From Eleusine coracana subsp. coracana (Eukaryota > Streptophyta > Magnoliopsida > Poales > Poaceae): a stretch of DNA of 64,000 nt. Made by a program: the position numbers and the translations under genes. A model generated the notes under the pieces. That model searched no databases. It was not told where the DNA came from and saw only the letters and a program-made list of their open reading frames with translations. The DNA lies in the NCBI GenBank assembly GCA_032690845.1, contig CM064421.1:36694963-36758962 (forward strand), given 5' to 3'. Below are positions 32,359 through 45,870 of this stretch, piece after piece; position 1 is the stretch's first letter; each line of letters starts with the position of its first letter.

Positions 32359-35300
32359 GAATTGCAAAGGCTGTGCTCCGTTTGTTTTGTATACGACTCG
32401 CCTGTCTCCACCGCTGTTGTTACACGATACGGTGCTAATCCTCCGCAGCTAACCATAGTCGTGATCCTAGGGACGTAAGCTGCCTGTAAGCAAAACCGAC
32501 CCGTATTCTACTGGGCTCAGATTTTTCCGGGCCAGATTCTATAAAGGCCTTCACGCACCACAGCCCAGCGAGCACCAGGACTGCCGTCGTGCTGTTGCGT
32601 AACTTGTGTGCGTCTTTGTTTATCAGTTTGTTGTCGTGTTTGGTCCGATGAAAGCTCATCAGTCATAACATCTTTGCAGCTCCTGATGTAACTAACGGTA
32701 ATCAAATAGTTTGACAAAACAATCATTCATTAAATCGTCGCGTGTCTACTTCTACTTGCAATGTGACCACAATCTGATAATATCACTAAGAAAAACAATC
32801 TGATAATGTCCAGGTGCCTTGGTTACTTAGCAGCTAAGTACTATACAGTACTTGGTACGTTTCACGGGCCGTGCCCTGTGCCTATCCTTTTTCAGCTAGA
32901 CCCTCAGAGACTTGTCTACCGGCTAATAATGTGCAGACTAGACCTGAACCGGTCGGGACAGCTGAGCTGCCCATTCTGCGCAGTTGCAAGCTTGGTCTTT
33001 CCTTGCCTCGCCATGAAGGATTGAATGTTACCCCTCAGAAAGGGTGCTCAGAAACCTTCCATTTCCGTCTTGCCTGGTGCTTGCGATGGAAGCTAGAAAC
33101 GATTGGCGGTGTCCTCATCAGTAGTACATGGCTACATGCGACCGGTCCTCATCATCCCGTGCACTTGCCATGAAGCTTCGCGTGTAAAAGTGCAGCGGTG
33201 TTGGTTCGGTCAATCACGCATTCACGCCCGGGCCGCGGCGGCAGATGTGTGGCCGGGCGTACCAGCGATTTGGAGAAATTTTTGCAGGATCGGGGGCTCC
33301 GCGGCCGCGCCACTGCGCGAGAAGAGCCACCCCTGTCGCGAGAGGTCAATTTCGGTCGTTCTTGGAACTACCGAAGAATCTTCGATGGTGCTAGTATCTG
33401 ACAGGGAGCAAGAGCAATTGAGCAATGATGCGATGCGCCGTGTCGTGCCCGCGTCGAGCAACCTCTGTTGCATCGCGAGTCCATGATCTGGTCAAGACGG
33501 TATCGCTTTCGCGGTAGCCAAAGCCAAGTCTTTTTCATTTGTGAACTTTGTGAGTCGTGAATAAAGTATAAGCAATTTTTTAGAACCAAAATCTCAGCCG
33601 TGGCTAGGAAAATAGGGAGATCAAACCAACTCAGTGCAATGACGACGGATTACTCTCTCTGTTTTACTAGGATATATAGTCAACTTGTGTTTCACATAAG
33701 AATAGAAACTAATATATAGCATATGAAAACACATATAGATGATAAATGGACAAGTTTTAGCACGTAACAAAAATTATACCACACCCAAACGATCGTCGGA
33801 ACACCATGTACTCCAGGATAGGAAACAAACCGTTCCGCGTGAAGAGTGTTTCCACCATGGGTGCCAGCTACTGCGAGACGATCTTCCAACAAGCACACCG
33901 CTGGATTCGCCTTGATTGTTTGGTACCACATAAACCCTTTCCCATTAAACTGTTAAAATTATCAGATAATTTTAAAGATTATTATTTTATTGGCTTACTC
34001 AACCTAGCTTAACTAATAGACGAACTAACAATCCAGTCGACTTACAGTACGTTGGCTTTAGAATAATCCTGACTGATAGTTATAAAGGATTGGTCAAAAC
34101 ATGGTTTTTTCTTGTTTTTCATACCATGGCTGGGCAGAGTTCGTTGTGCAACCTGGGCTGGGATTATTTTGCGGTCAATTTTGTACTTGAATACAGATGG
34201 ACGCAATTAGACAATTTGACCACGAAAAGTGATTATCACGAATAGCTCTGGCTGGGTTCTACACGGACAGGGTGATCAGAAAAGAAAGATATTTTGGCAA
34301 GATCTTTGGCAGATGTGGACGACACCTCGGAAGGGAAGAGAAAGAGTTCCTTGAAAAGCCCTTTGAATAGCCGGTGATGCGAACCAGGAAAGGGGGAGTA
34401 CTGCTAGTACACGGCGCTAGGACCAGGAGACTAGGTCCAGTCCAGCCAGGGCTAGGAGAGGATTCCCGGTCGCGCGCGGAGGGCCACCCGCGGCCCGCGA
34501 AAAAGTAGAGGCTCCCGCGTTCAGTTCAGCTCCGCGCTCCACCTCCCTCCCTCCCTTCCCCCTGTCCACTCCTGCCGCTTCCCACGCCACGCCCTGGCAC
34601 AGCGCTAATAAAAGCGCCACTTTCCAATTCCCTTTTTTTTTTTCCCAGAGGGCAGAGCGAAACAGAGCGTCGAGGGAACTCCCACTGACATCCGGGTCCA
34701 GGCGCCGCCCGAGCTCTACATATCCAGCGCGAGGCGTAGCAGCAGCGCGGCGGGCGCAATAACCGAAAAACCTGACGGAAGGCTGCGCAGCGCAGCCGCT
34801 CCGCCTTCTCCAGTCCCATCATATTTCCTTCCCCAACAAACCATCTCATCCGTGGTCGGCTCCTCCTCCTCGCCCCTCACGACGATAACGAAGAAACCTC
34901 GAGGTACTCGTTCGGTTCTCACGCCCGCCCTGCTCTTCTTTATCAATAATCTGCTTGCTCTTCGTTTTATAAATCTGCTATACTACTAGTTTGGTACGAT
35001 GTTAATCTTCCGGTGAAGGTTTGCGCTGTACAAGTTGTGCGAAATTTCCAAAATTGATGATTTTTTTTTCCTCACCAAGTCTGTTCTGATTCGCATTCGT
35101 TGGTTTTTCCTCCCAGGCGCCGCCGCAATCCCCAAAACCCTGGTGCCAGATTGCGTTCCCCGGTTGCAAAACCCCGGAGGCTTCCATGACGCGTTCCCAA
35201 GAAGCTGTCCCCTTTTCTTGGTTCGAGTTCGTCGCCGGCGTCCTGATGATCTAGTGTGGCGGCGTTCCGGTGGAAGGTTCATTGCCGGCCTTGGGGTTTC

Positions 35301-35363
35301 TTGGGCCTCTGAAAGTTCGAGTCTTTCTTGTTCGGGTGAAGTCCTCTGGGGATTTTACAGTGG
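32359..35363. other. Intergenic; promoter and leader of the RIN13-like gene at the right end
   Basis: No gene is seen from 32.4 to 34.5 kb. The GC-rich part from about 34450 to 35363 is the promoter and 5' leader of the RIN13-like gene. A possible leader intron runs from a GAG|GTACTC donor near 34903 to a TTTCCTCCCAG acceptor near 35117. Confidence 0.45.
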
Positions 35364-37632
35364 ATGGGGTCAGCGGCGGCTGTCGTCGACATCAGCTCCG
35401 ATGACGAGGACGACTGGAGGGCCCCTGGTGCTGGCAAGAGCGACTCAGCCGACGGCGGCTGGAGGACTCCTGATGATGTCAAGGACAAGTCATCTGACAA
35501 CGGCCTTGATTGGGCCATGAAACTGCTTGATGAAGACTGCGATGCAATTGGGGAAGGTTTAGATGCTTCTGTGGAAATGCAGGAGTTATGGGCATCTCTG
35601 ATTGAACAAACAGACATTGTGGTTGATGCAAAGAAGAGCTTGGTGGATGAGCCTGAGAAGAAGAGACTGCATGATGTTGACGACGACGACGATGACTGCG
35701 TCATTCTAGACGGTGACCTGGAAAAGGCGGTCGCCATTGCCAAGGAGGATGAGGGGCCTCGCCGTGATGCCATGGAAGATGAATTGCAGATAGTTGCCGA
35801 GAAAGGAGAGGTATCTTGCCATCTTGCTGACTTCCTTATTTTGTCCCATTGCATTGCATTGTTGTCATTGTGACTCACTAGAGATGGAACTCCAAGTCAT
35901 ATGCGTACGCCATCATTGTTTTTATGTCTTGGATCATACTTTGGCTGGAATTGACCAAATTTGGTTTCAAGAATCTAACTGCCGAGCTGAAGTTCAATTG
36001 ATTTAATCGGTTTTCAGTGTTGGTAAAAAAAAGAACTAGCCTTTGTTAATAACTATTTAGTATGAAGAGCTTGTTAATTATTGTTGCACGGTGCCTCAAG
36101 TAGCTGATCCAGATGTTTACCTGTTATGGGAAGATAAATCTAAATGTTTGAATTTCATGCTTCCTCCTAGATACGCTGAACAATTATCGATGACCTTTAT
36201 GAGTTCCCTTTTATGGTATTCCAAATCACTACTAGGCTTGTGCATTCAGTGGCCACCCAAACCCAAAAATGTTAATAAAAGATATACCCCCACAATCTTA
36301 ATCTAGATCCTGTACTAAATGCCATATGGGCTAACAAATTATGTATTTCTTTTCAGATAGCATGCAGGGATTTCCCACATTCGCGCCATCTCTGTGTCAG
36401 CTTGCCGTTCAGCACAAGTTCTCATGCAAGCCATTGTAGTATGGTCAGTATTTACTTCCATTATTATTCTGTTTATTTATGACTATTTATGATTATTGTT
36501 ACATTCAACATGGACACATCGTCATAGTAATATTTCTCAAATGCAGTGCCACTGCTATGTCTGTGATTCTCCGGCTCCATGTGCCTTCTGGGGCAAAGGC
36601 ACTGGGATGAATGATCATTGTCATGCTACGGATAAGGATGCAAAATGGAAGATACTTAGGCAATCCAAGCGCAGAACCCAGCAGACACCTAAACTGGGTG
36701 GTGTCCAAAATTTACTTCAGTCCAGCTTAACAACATCTGTGAATGTGATGATATCTTCAACAGGAAGCTGTCCTGTTTCAAGTACAGTGCGCCAAATCCA
36801 ACAGCCCTCTATTATGGTTTCACATAATATGGGTCAGAGCGTCTCTCGGCCTAGAGCTCCATCTCCTGTGCCAAGAATTACAATCCCATCCAAAAGGTCG
36901 AAAAGAGCTCGGGTTGCTCCTCCAGTTTATACATCATCAAATGTTAACTATACACAACATCCTGTTCCTAGCTATAGCCCAATGCGGCCAACATTTCCTC
37001 GTGAATTTCAGACAGCACAGATACCACAAGGAAATACATTTTGGAGTTCCCCTTATCTGCCTCCTCCTAGTGTGCCGCCGCCTCTAAATGCACTAAATGG
37101 ATCTCAGGGATACCAGCGTCAACAATTACCATATCCATATCCTCGGGTACCTCCTAATACTGTGATTGGTACAGGAGTGCCGCTCTCACGGTGCACCTCT
37201 TTCTCGACTCGGGGAAAACAGCAACTGCAAGGTCCATCAACTGATGCTGCTAGTAGAACATGGAAGGATGCTCTTGCTAATTTGGCACATGAACTGGGGG
37301 TACCTGATTATAATATTGATGATCCACCAGTGGGTCAGCAGGCTGCAAGCACTCCAACTCTGTATCCTGATCAGGTACTTGCTCAAGCAAAGGCGAGCCA
37401 GGGGGGTAAAATTAATCCTAACTATGTTGCTGGTCAAGCTCCTTTAGGACTAACGTTTTCCAGTAGGCAGAATTCATCAAATCGCGCATCTGGCAGTACT
37501 GTTATTTCATCTGATGCTATTCAGAGTAGGCAGCCCTTGTGCCAATTGAATTCGCAGAGCAGTCTTATTCCAAATGAAACCGCTCCAAGTACTTTTGTCA
37601 GATCCCTGCCATGGAACGCTGATGGGTCTTGA
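35364..37632 (+). CDS. RIN13: RPM1-interacting protein 13 (RIN13)-like
   Basis: Plant protein related to RIN13, which binds the NB-LRR immune receptor RPM1 in Arabidopsis; the molecular mechanism is not settled. Three exons: 35364-35810, 36357-36443, 36547-37632, total 1620 nt, 539 aa, all phase 0, GT-AG. An acidic N-terminal region (DISSDDEDDWR; later DVDDDDDDCVILDGD) leads to the conserved core, VAEKGE joined to IACRDFPHSRHLCVSLPFST, then a Cys/His cluster CHCYVCDSPAPCAFWGKGTG and NDHCHATDKDAKWKILRQSK. The cluster C.CYVCD..APC...G.....HC.AT resembles a small zinc-binding fold. The remaining 300 residues are Ser/Pro/Gln-rich and probably disordered. The start is the first Met before the acidic block, in good context (GGATGG). 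Confidence 0.8.
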
Positions 37633-39652
37633 TCGCCAAGGTTTTCTTAGTAATAGAATTCCTGTTCCTTTTGTCCCCCATCTTTTGTATTACAGATAGG
37701 TTATCATCAACAAACAGGTAGCTGTCTTTGGAGAGTAGAAAGGGTGCTCCTTTAGGAGTAGGATAGAGCTTAGAGCTGACCTTTCTAAATGTAATTGATA
37801 ATGCCTTGATCAACTTAATGGTCAACTTTTTTGGTGCTCATGCTAGTCCATTGTTTTTCTTCCTTATGGATCATTACAGAAAGATGTTTTTGGTGGGGAT
37901 CGGCCTTGTTTATTTCCAAACAAAGACTTTTTCCTCGATATTCCATGTTTTAATATATCGGACATAAGTCCTTATTTGTATTTTATCACGCAGGTTCCCT
38001 TGTTTAGCCTGTTAATTGCAGAACAGCCGTGATTCTTACTGTGCTTGTCAGATATCTCTTCTGGTTGATGTGTCTGAAATCTGTATTATGTAATAATGGC
38101 TGGTTTCTGGAACTCAACAATGATAATACGGGGGCTGCTTTGAAGCTTTAACGGGGAGCTGATTTTTAGATAATGTTAACCAGGAACATCAACTGTTTCA
38201 AATGGGATGACCTCGGCTCTGACGCCTTGTGAGTTTGCTTACTTTATTCATTGTTTCTCGTGCTTTACATCCTGTCATCAACACCCTATAGTGGACGGCA
38301 ATCCCTTAAGGTGGTTTCAATTGTCTGGTGACATGAGGAGACTTGCAAGTTACTGAACTTGCAAGTTCAGTTTCCATCAAATTGCATAGTAGTGTTGCTA
38401 TGTGTTCTCGGTTGAGAAAGTGGATGCTGATGCTTTATAAGGTAGTTTGGGCAATGGCGCCATTCAGCCTCAGTTCCCAGTAAAGTTTAGGAATCTGTAT
38501 CTGAATCCTGCGTTGTAGCAAGAATCCCAGTAGTTGTTCAGAGAATGTTGATGCTGTATCAAGTTAGTTTGGGCCATGGTGCCTTCAGCGTCAGTTTCCA
38601 CTACGGCTCGGAAAGTGTATCTGAATCCTGCGTTGTAGCAAGAACGGCAGGTTCAGAAAAGTTTTCTGCGCACGTCGTTCATTTTTTTTTCGAAAGCCAC
38701 ATGGACGCTTAAATTAGAAAGAGGAAAAAAGCTAAAGAGAAAATCAAAAGAAAAAAGAAATAAAGCACACACGGCTCAAGATCAAAAACGGAAAACCAAA
38801 AGAAAAAAGAAATGAGACACACACGGCCTAAGATCAAAAGCGGCACGTAGGCCATCAAAGCTCCGAAATAATATGAAGCTGAAAAACATAGTAATTGACA
38901 CGCAGAACAAACATAGAGAACTGAGACAGGGCTCGTATTTAGCACATCGTTCGTTGTTTCACGTACTTTACATCTGACGTCAACACCTTAAATAAGGATG
39001 ATAATCCCAAAGATTGTTTCATCTGAAAGTGAAATCCCTTTTAACATTTCTCGAAAAGGTACCTTTTCCGAAACTGCAATGCTTAGAATTGCAAATCTGC
39101 CGCAGTTAACGAAGCTGATAGAACAGCCATCTTCCGTTCAAAATATTATCCGTCTTGGAGACAAATCGTTTGCTAGTATGTGCATACGACTGCAATTACC
39201 TATTTACCTGGGACAAAGCTCTTCAATTTAGCCAAAGGACCCAGACTGAGGACAGCAACAATTGTTTTGCCAAATCAGAACACGAATCCAAGACACTACT
39301 CCCTGGTTCGACACGACATAGACTAGACGTCGATTGAATGTTTTGGATTGGTAGCCGTAGAGGCAGAGCACGTTGCGCCAGCGCCGAGAAACGGATGAAC
39401 AGACGAAGTTACTCTCCGGCTTGATGCCCCGGCCGCGATCGCTTCAGTTTTCCTGCGAGCGAACAGACGCGGCGCCATGCCATGCTTTCACTTCCCCTCC
39501 TGATCGAAACGGACAGGTCGTCCAAGTGCTCTTGCGGCGCCGCATTGGCTTGCCCCCGCGCTAACGGGGAACTGCCGCACCGCAGGCCACCACAACCGCC
39601 GGGGCGCCGGCGCAAACTCCTTTCCGCCACTTGCCGGTCCCGACGCCGACGG

Positions 39653-39653
<1 letters not shown>
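37633..39653. other. Intergenic between RIN13-like and SEND1
   Basis: No gene is seen. About 38745-38850 is a purine-rich stretch with a twice-repeated (A)AAAGAAAAAAGAAAT...CACACACGGC unit of about 50 bp. The beginning holds the 3' UTR of the RIN13-like gene. Confidence 0.5.

Positions 39654-39683
<30 letters not shown>
39654..39683 (+). repeat. (GA)n microsatellite in the SEND1 leader
   Basis: About 30 bp of GA repeats end directly before the SEND1 ATG at 39684, so they are in the presumed 5' UTR. Confidence 0.85.
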
Positions 39684-39684
<1 letters not shown>

Positions 39685-42600
39685 TGGGCGTGGGGGGAAG
39701 CTTCTGGGACCTCCTGAAGCCGTACGCGCGGCATGAGGGTGCGGGGTACCTCCGCGGCCGCCGCGTCGCCGTCGACCTCCCCTTCTGGATCATCTCCCAC
39801 ACCACCGCCATTCGGGCGCGCTCGCCGCTGGCGCGTAGGCCCCACCTCCGGGCTACATTCTTCCGCACCCTCTCCCTTTTCGCCAAGGTTCGGTCGGTCC
39901 CACGCTAATGCGGTTCTGCATTTGTGCAGTTGTTGCTTCGTGCTCGCAAAAATTTTAGTCTTGTCGGGATTTTTAATTACTGCTGTGTGCTTAGTTTCTC
40001 GATTCTTCAGTGCCCGGGCTCAGTCTTGCAGGACGGATTTTCACATTCCGTTGCTTCGCAGATGGGTGCTTACCCGGTGTTCGTGGTGGACGGCGAACCG
40101 TCGCCACTCAAGTCGCGGGCGAGGGCTACGCGCTTCGGAACGGACCCGTCTGCATCGCCGAGCACGGAGGCGGAAGCGGAGTCCAGTGAAGCTGCGGCTC
40201 CAGTCAAAGGGAGGAGTGCTGCCTTCACGCGACATGTGGAGGAGTGCGTGGTGAGTTCGTGTAGTTGGCAATGATGTGTTCCTTTGTGTAATTTTGGGTT
40301 CAATTTGGAATTACGGTTTGTGGAGCATCTGTTTCCTCTAACAGAGAGACTGACAAACACCGCAGCCTCATTTGTTGCATCCAGCACTGCAGTACTACAT
40401 CTTTCTTTTATTTCTGGCTTTTTATTAGGTACATGAGAAACCATACCTTAAGCCCTCATGCTAACCCATTAATTTGAATGGAGTTAACATTTGTCATAAT
40501 GAAGCAATGTGTAAAAAAGTTAATAAAATTCTGTAGGGGTTTCCCCTCCAGTTCACTCAAAAAAAAAAAGGTTGGCTATAATACTAGCTATTTCTCATGT
40601 AAATATATTTTCTGTCTGTAATGATGGTTAATTTTCTGAAACTTTTAGGAAATGCTTCAATATCTTGGAATGCCTATATTACGGGCTAATGGTGAAGCTG
40701 AAGCCCTCTGCGCTCAGATGAATAACGAAGGTCTTGTAGATGCTTGCATAACGTCAGACAGTGATGCTTTCCTCTTTGGAGCTAAGACTGTAATAAAGGT
40801 CTTCCGATCAAACTGTAAGGTAAGGATTTTATTGTAAATATCTTTGACATCAATTTTTTTTTGTAGCATTTTCTCCGTGACATGCTGTCATGATCCAGCA
40901 ACTTTTGTACAGGAGCCTTTTGAATGCTACCACATAGCAGACATTGAGTCTGGTCTTGGATTAAAGAGGAAACAAATGGTAGCCATGGCTCTTCTTATTG
41001 GCAGTGACCATGATTTGCATGGGGTGCCTGGTTTTGGTGTTGGGACTGCATTTCGGTTTGTGCAGTTATTTGATGAAGATAGCATTTTAGAAAAGTACTT
41101 ATCCTACTTACTGTGAAGTTATTTTATTCTTTTGACCGAATGATCTTCTCAGAATCGCACTTTGATGTTATTGTCTAATTATACTGCAGGTTGTATGAAA
41201 TAGGTAGAGGGATTTATCCATTCATTGAAGGATTTGACAAGACACATATTGACGACTTCCCATCACCATCCGTGAAAAGTCCAATTGCGAGATCTCCACA
41301 CTGCTCACATTGTGGTCATCCAGGCAGCAAGAAAAATCATTTCAAAGTTGGATGCAATTATTGCTTGGCCGAAACGATGAATTGCATGGAAAAGCCATCT
41401 GGGTTCAAATGTGAATGTCCTAGTTGTGACGAGGTAGTCTTATTTTCTTTTCTATAGTACAGCATTTTTATGTGATATTATTTTTTCTGGGAGACCCTGT
41501 GAGCTATTGAAGTTTTGTGATATTAATTTCATATAGATACTGTTGTTTTTGTGCCATTATGCTATTGATTTGGTATATTTACCTATTTTGTGGGTTTAGC
41601 GCCTTCTGTTCGCAAGATATTATATACTGTACCTTTTCAGTCTTAGATAATGGTGAATTTCGTCTCCATAGTAACTGTAATTTTGTCATGAAATATAAAT
41701 GATAGGCATGGAATCTGAAGGAGCAGAGAAGATATAAAAACTGGCAAATCAAGGCCGGTAAAAAAATAGCAGCTCAGACAAATTTTCCAAATGAGGAGAT
41801 CATTAAATTGTATTTAAGTGGCAACAATTGGAATAAAGGTAAAGTCAGTATGGCACAAAGCATTAGAATTAGGAACTCTGCTTATCGACATGCATGCCTG
41901 CTGTTTCTGTTTTGACACCCCTTTTTGGAGACTTTATTTTAGCTGTTGTCTTAATAGTTTAGCCTTGTTGATATCTTCTAAGCGCAACTTATAATCTTGT
42001 TTGCACAAAATGGCGTTCCTTTGCTTACTTGGAATAAACCTGATATTGAAGCCTTGGTTGACTTATTAGCTTATAAGCAGAATTGGGAGCCATCTTATAT
42101 TCGACAAAGGATACTTCCTATGTTATCAACAATATATTTACGTGACATGGCATCATCACCCTCTACATCTTTGCTTCTTTATGATCAATATGAATTTCAT
42201 TCAATTCAACGGATTAAAATAAGGCATGGTTACCCTTATTACTTGGTCAAATGGAAGAGAGCTACTCATGGAATGATTAACAGAGTATGTACCAGAAAGT
42301 TGGAGATGAATAAGAAGGTCGTTTGGTCAGATGACGACGACGACGAGGAGGAGGCCACAATTGCTTTTGAATCTCCTGAGTTGTTAGATGAGCTAGATGT
42401 TCCGCAAGTTCTTACTGATGATAGCTGCTCCGTTCTATTGACTGATGAAGACATTCATCTTGTCAGTGCTGCATTTCCTATGGAAACGAAAATGTTTCAG
42501 CAAGAACAGGTGTGCTTTCTTTACTGCAGGCGTGCCACTTTTTGTTCTAGAAATATATGTCTTGTAAAGGTTTCTGCATTCAATTTATCTAATCTAGTAC

Positions 42601-43061
42601 CTTGACCCAATACAGTCTTATTTTGGTGATTTTTTACAGAAGAAACTACCTTGCTTATACTTGAGCATTCGAAGAAAAACCACTGCAATATTTTGTTCAC
42701 TGCACCTAACGTATCTTCTTCATTGTTGCAGAGGCTGAAAGAAGTGAAATCAAGAGCCCGAAAATCCAAATTGAAGTTACCAAATAGCACGTTCACAAAA
42801 AGTTACCAAATACCACCCAAGCATGTTCATGAAAAAAATTTACCAAATGGCACGGTTAAAACACCTAAAGGACCAAGGTCTAGTGGATTTCAGCTTAGTA
42901 TCAAGGATTTCTACCGCTCGACGAAAGGGCTGAGCGTTGAATTTGGGAAGCAGACAGTTGGAGAAAGCTCCACAACGAGGACAAGATCAAGGAAATCCCC
43001 AGATACAGGCCTCAGCGAGAACCGTCTCAAGTCTATTCGACGATGCCTCCATTTTGACTAA
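39684..43061 (+). CDS. SEND1: XPG/FEN1-family endonuclease GEN2/SEND1 (Holliday junction or flap nuclease)
   Basis: Single-strand DNA endonuclease 1 (GEN-like 2), a structure-specific nuclease acting on flaps and Holliday junctions in DNA repair. Eight exons: 39684-39887, 40062-40250, 40649-40819, 40913-41094, 41190-41433, 41706-41838, 41983-42509, 42732-43061; 1980 nt, 659 aa. XPG-N: GVGGSFWDLLKPYARH, RVAVDLPFW with catalytic Asp31, and PVFVVDGEPSPLK (Asp78). XPG-I: GEAEALC (Glu147, Glu149) and ITSDSDAF (Asp168, Asp170). GSDHDLHGVPGFG (Asp220) begins the helix-hairpin-helix. A Cys-rich segment in exon 5 (CSHCGHPG, CNYC, CECPSCDE) and a chromodomain-like segment in exon 7 (YPYYLVKWKRA) follow; the C-terminus is basic. 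The exon 7 acceptor is the only doubtful junction: TTCTAAG at 41982 fits the phase, while the protein I recall would begin nearer 42009, where no AG exists. Confidence 0.9.
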
Positions 43062-43606
43062 CTGGACTGCCTCTGGTCGTCCTCCACTGTCGTACATGTT
43101 CCAGTAGATGTTCTAACCATTTGGCTGGCGTAAATTATGCAGCCTATTTGTATATGAAACAGATGTTTATCTTATGCAATGAAACAGAATTATGCAAATT
43201 GACTGTCTGAATATCGTGTCATCTGTTAATAGGATTTATAGCTTGGTGCCGTGCCACCACATCAGGGCTCAGCTAGAGCTAGTTTTATGTTTTGAGGTCT
43301 GATTACCTGGGCATTGTAAGAAGTATTTATTATGAATAAAGAAGATTCAGTTGATGTCCACAAACTCTGTAAATGAACTTTTGTACATGTTGCTTTGCTT
43401 GATTCATGCTGTCAATTGCTTGAACAGGTTGAACAAATTAAACATGTTCCACTGTATTTTCCGAAGCTTGATTCATAAACTGAAGAACATAAAGAAAATC
43501 ATTACATCTGAATGAAACATGCGATATTACATAAACTTGACCGCACCTAACTACATTGTTACATGAAGAAAAAGAAATAAAGTAGCATGCCAGAACCATG
43601 CGATGC
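43062..43606. other. Convergent spacer: SEND1 3' UTR and CDC48 copy 3' end
   Basis: No gene is seen. AATAAA at about 43334 could be the SEND1 polyadenylation signal. No poly(A) tract was noticed at the CDC48-copy 3' end. Confidence 0.5.
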
Positions 43607-45870
43607 TCAGTTGTATAGATCATCTTCGTCCTCAGCAGCTGCATCAGCAGCAGGTTCGGGCGCTTGGGTCTGTGCAGGGAAGCGGGATTCACTGCCGAGC
43701 CCTCTGGATTGTTGCAACGTCTGCGCGAACGCCGTGTACTTCCTAATGTCCGCATCGCTGAAGCTCCTCCTCGCAAACCTCATGGACTCTTCGAAGTGAA
43801 CAGCCTTGATTTGTGCCGGTTCTTCCACGGCGCAGTCCACCTCCATGACTTCCGAGCTCTCCTTAGCCTTCCTCTGCCGCTCTATGTCCTTCTCAATATC
43901 CTCACGGATAGCGTACTTGCACGCTCTTTGGCAGATCTCGGTAATGTCCGCGCCACTGAAGCCAGCAGTGAACTTTGCGAGCGCGGCGAGAGGGGACTTT
44001 CTCAAGCACGCCTTGAAGATCTGGAGCCGTGAAGCTTCGTCTGGCAATGGGATGTAAATTAATGAGCAGATCGAGGCGGCCAGGACGGAGCAGGGCCACA
44101 GTCGATGATGTCCGGCCGGTTGGTGGCGCCGATGATGAACACGGTCTTTTTGGCGTTCATGCCGTCCATTTCGGTTAGCAACTGGTTGAGGACCCTGTCC
44201 CCTGCACCTCCGGCATCTCCCACGCTGCCACCCCTCTGCGTGGCAATAGAATCGAGCTCATCGAAGAAGAGGACACACGGCGCTGACTGACGCGCCTTGT
44301 CAAAGATCTCGCGAACGTTTGCCTCGCTCTCGCCGAACCACATCGTGAGCAGCTCGGGCCCTTTGATGCTGATAAAGTTTGCTTGACACTCGTTGGCAAT
44401 CGCCTTTGCCAGTAACGTCTTGCCACACCCCGGTGGTCCGTAGAACAGCACGCCCTTGGAAGGCGACATGCCGAACTTCTCAAACTTTTCCGGATGCTCG
44501 ACCGGGTTTCTTGGAGCTCCCTCTTGACCACCAATGTCGTTCCAGCTGACATTAGGCACCTCGACCACCGTCTCACGAAGGGCAGACGGATTGGTGCCGA
44601 CAAGAGCGGTGTTCAAGTGATCGTTCGTGATGAACATGGAGTTGAGAATTTCGGCATCGATCGTCTCGTCCTCCAGATCAATCACGTCCATCTTCTCGCG
44701 GATGCATTGCAGTGCCGCCTCTGTGCAAAGCGCGGCAAGGTCGGCTCCAACGTAGCCGTGCGTGTCCTTGGCCACAACCTCCAAGTTGACATCCTCTGCA
44801 AGCTTCATGTTCTTGGTGTGGATGCGCAGTACTTCAAGTCGCCCTACCTCATCCGGCACGCCAATGTCGATTTCACGGTCGAACCGTCGCAGAGCTGGGT
44901 CGATGCTGTTGGGGCGGTTATGACGATGACGTGAGCGCGTGCCTTGAGCCCGTCCATGAGCGTGAGAAGCTGGGAGACGATACGCCTCTCGACCTCGCCA
45001 TGAGTCTTCTCCCTCTTTGGAGCAATGGAGTCAATCTCGGCCTCCTCGAATGCCTTCATCAAGTTGCTCTCGCTCTCCCCGGCCATCTTCGACATGATCT
45101 CCGGGCCGTTGATCGATGAGGAAAAAGAACGCGCCGGTCTCGTTCGCCACCGCACGGGCGATGAGCGTCTTGCCCGACCCGGGAGGCCCGTACATGAGGA
45201 TGCCCTTGGGCGGCTTGACGCCAATGGACTTGAAGAGCTGTGGGTGCCTGAGCGGCAGTTCCACCAGCTCCCTGATCTGCGCCAACTGCTTCTCCTCATC
45301 CTCATGCCGCCAACATCATCATAGCCAATATCGTCGAGCTTCTCCTCATCCTCTCGCTTCACAGGCTTGACGTTTCAGTATTCTACACCAGCAGGCTCCA
45401 TGTCCACGACCTTGAACTCGACGCTCCGCATGCCACCGCGCGCGAGGAAGAGGTCGCCCTTGCGGACGGGGCGAAATGCATCGACGAAGTAGGGTTTCAG
45501 GTAGGCTTCGAAGAGGTTCCCGGTGAGGCCCTCGACGGTGTCGTCGATGGGGAGGACGTGGACGCGTGTCCCGTACTTGGCGTCGTGGCACACGTGCACG
45601 GACACAACGTCGGAGAGCCGCACGCGGAGATTGGAGCGGACGGTCTTGTTAATCTTGAGCGCGTGCTCCGGGCAGTACTCGTCGGACATGGCGATGCAGA
45701 CGGTGTCACGGCGGCGCTTGCCCTTGAGCAGCAGCAACACGTCGCCGTTGAAGATGGATGGTGGCCGGGTGGATGTTGCACACGGAGTTTTCGTCGGTCG
45801 TCGCCTCCTCCACCACCGGACGTTTCGCGGCCTTCGTCTTGCCGACGGGAACCGCAGAGGACGTGGCCAT
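43607..45870 (-). pseudogene. CDC48/p97 AAA-ATPase, intronless broken copy
   Basis: A plant CDC48 copy without introns, running from an ATG at 45870 (MATSSAVPVG) to DDLYN-stop at 43609. Blocks in order but in changing frames: EEATTDENSVCNIHPA, GKRRRDTVCIAMSDEYCPEH, RSNLRVRLSDVVSVH, VLPIDDTVEGLTGNLFEAYL, then a stop and a short deletion; first AAA domain with GILMYGPPGSGKTLIARAVA; VPDEVGRLEVLRIHTKNMKL (44859); second AAA domain with GVLFYGPPGCGKTLLAKAIA and Walker B CVLFFDELDSIATQRGGS; and DEASRLQIFKACLRKSP at the end. Lesions: frameshifts near 45760, 45330, 45115, 44920 and 44100, a stop near 45377, loss of about 11 codons after FEEAE in the first Walker B region, and loss of about 14 codons after DIGGQE. 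It is a processed-type pseudogene, though no poly(A) tail or target duplication was seen. Length is 2264 bp versus about 2.43 kb for an intact CDS. Confidence 0.9.
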
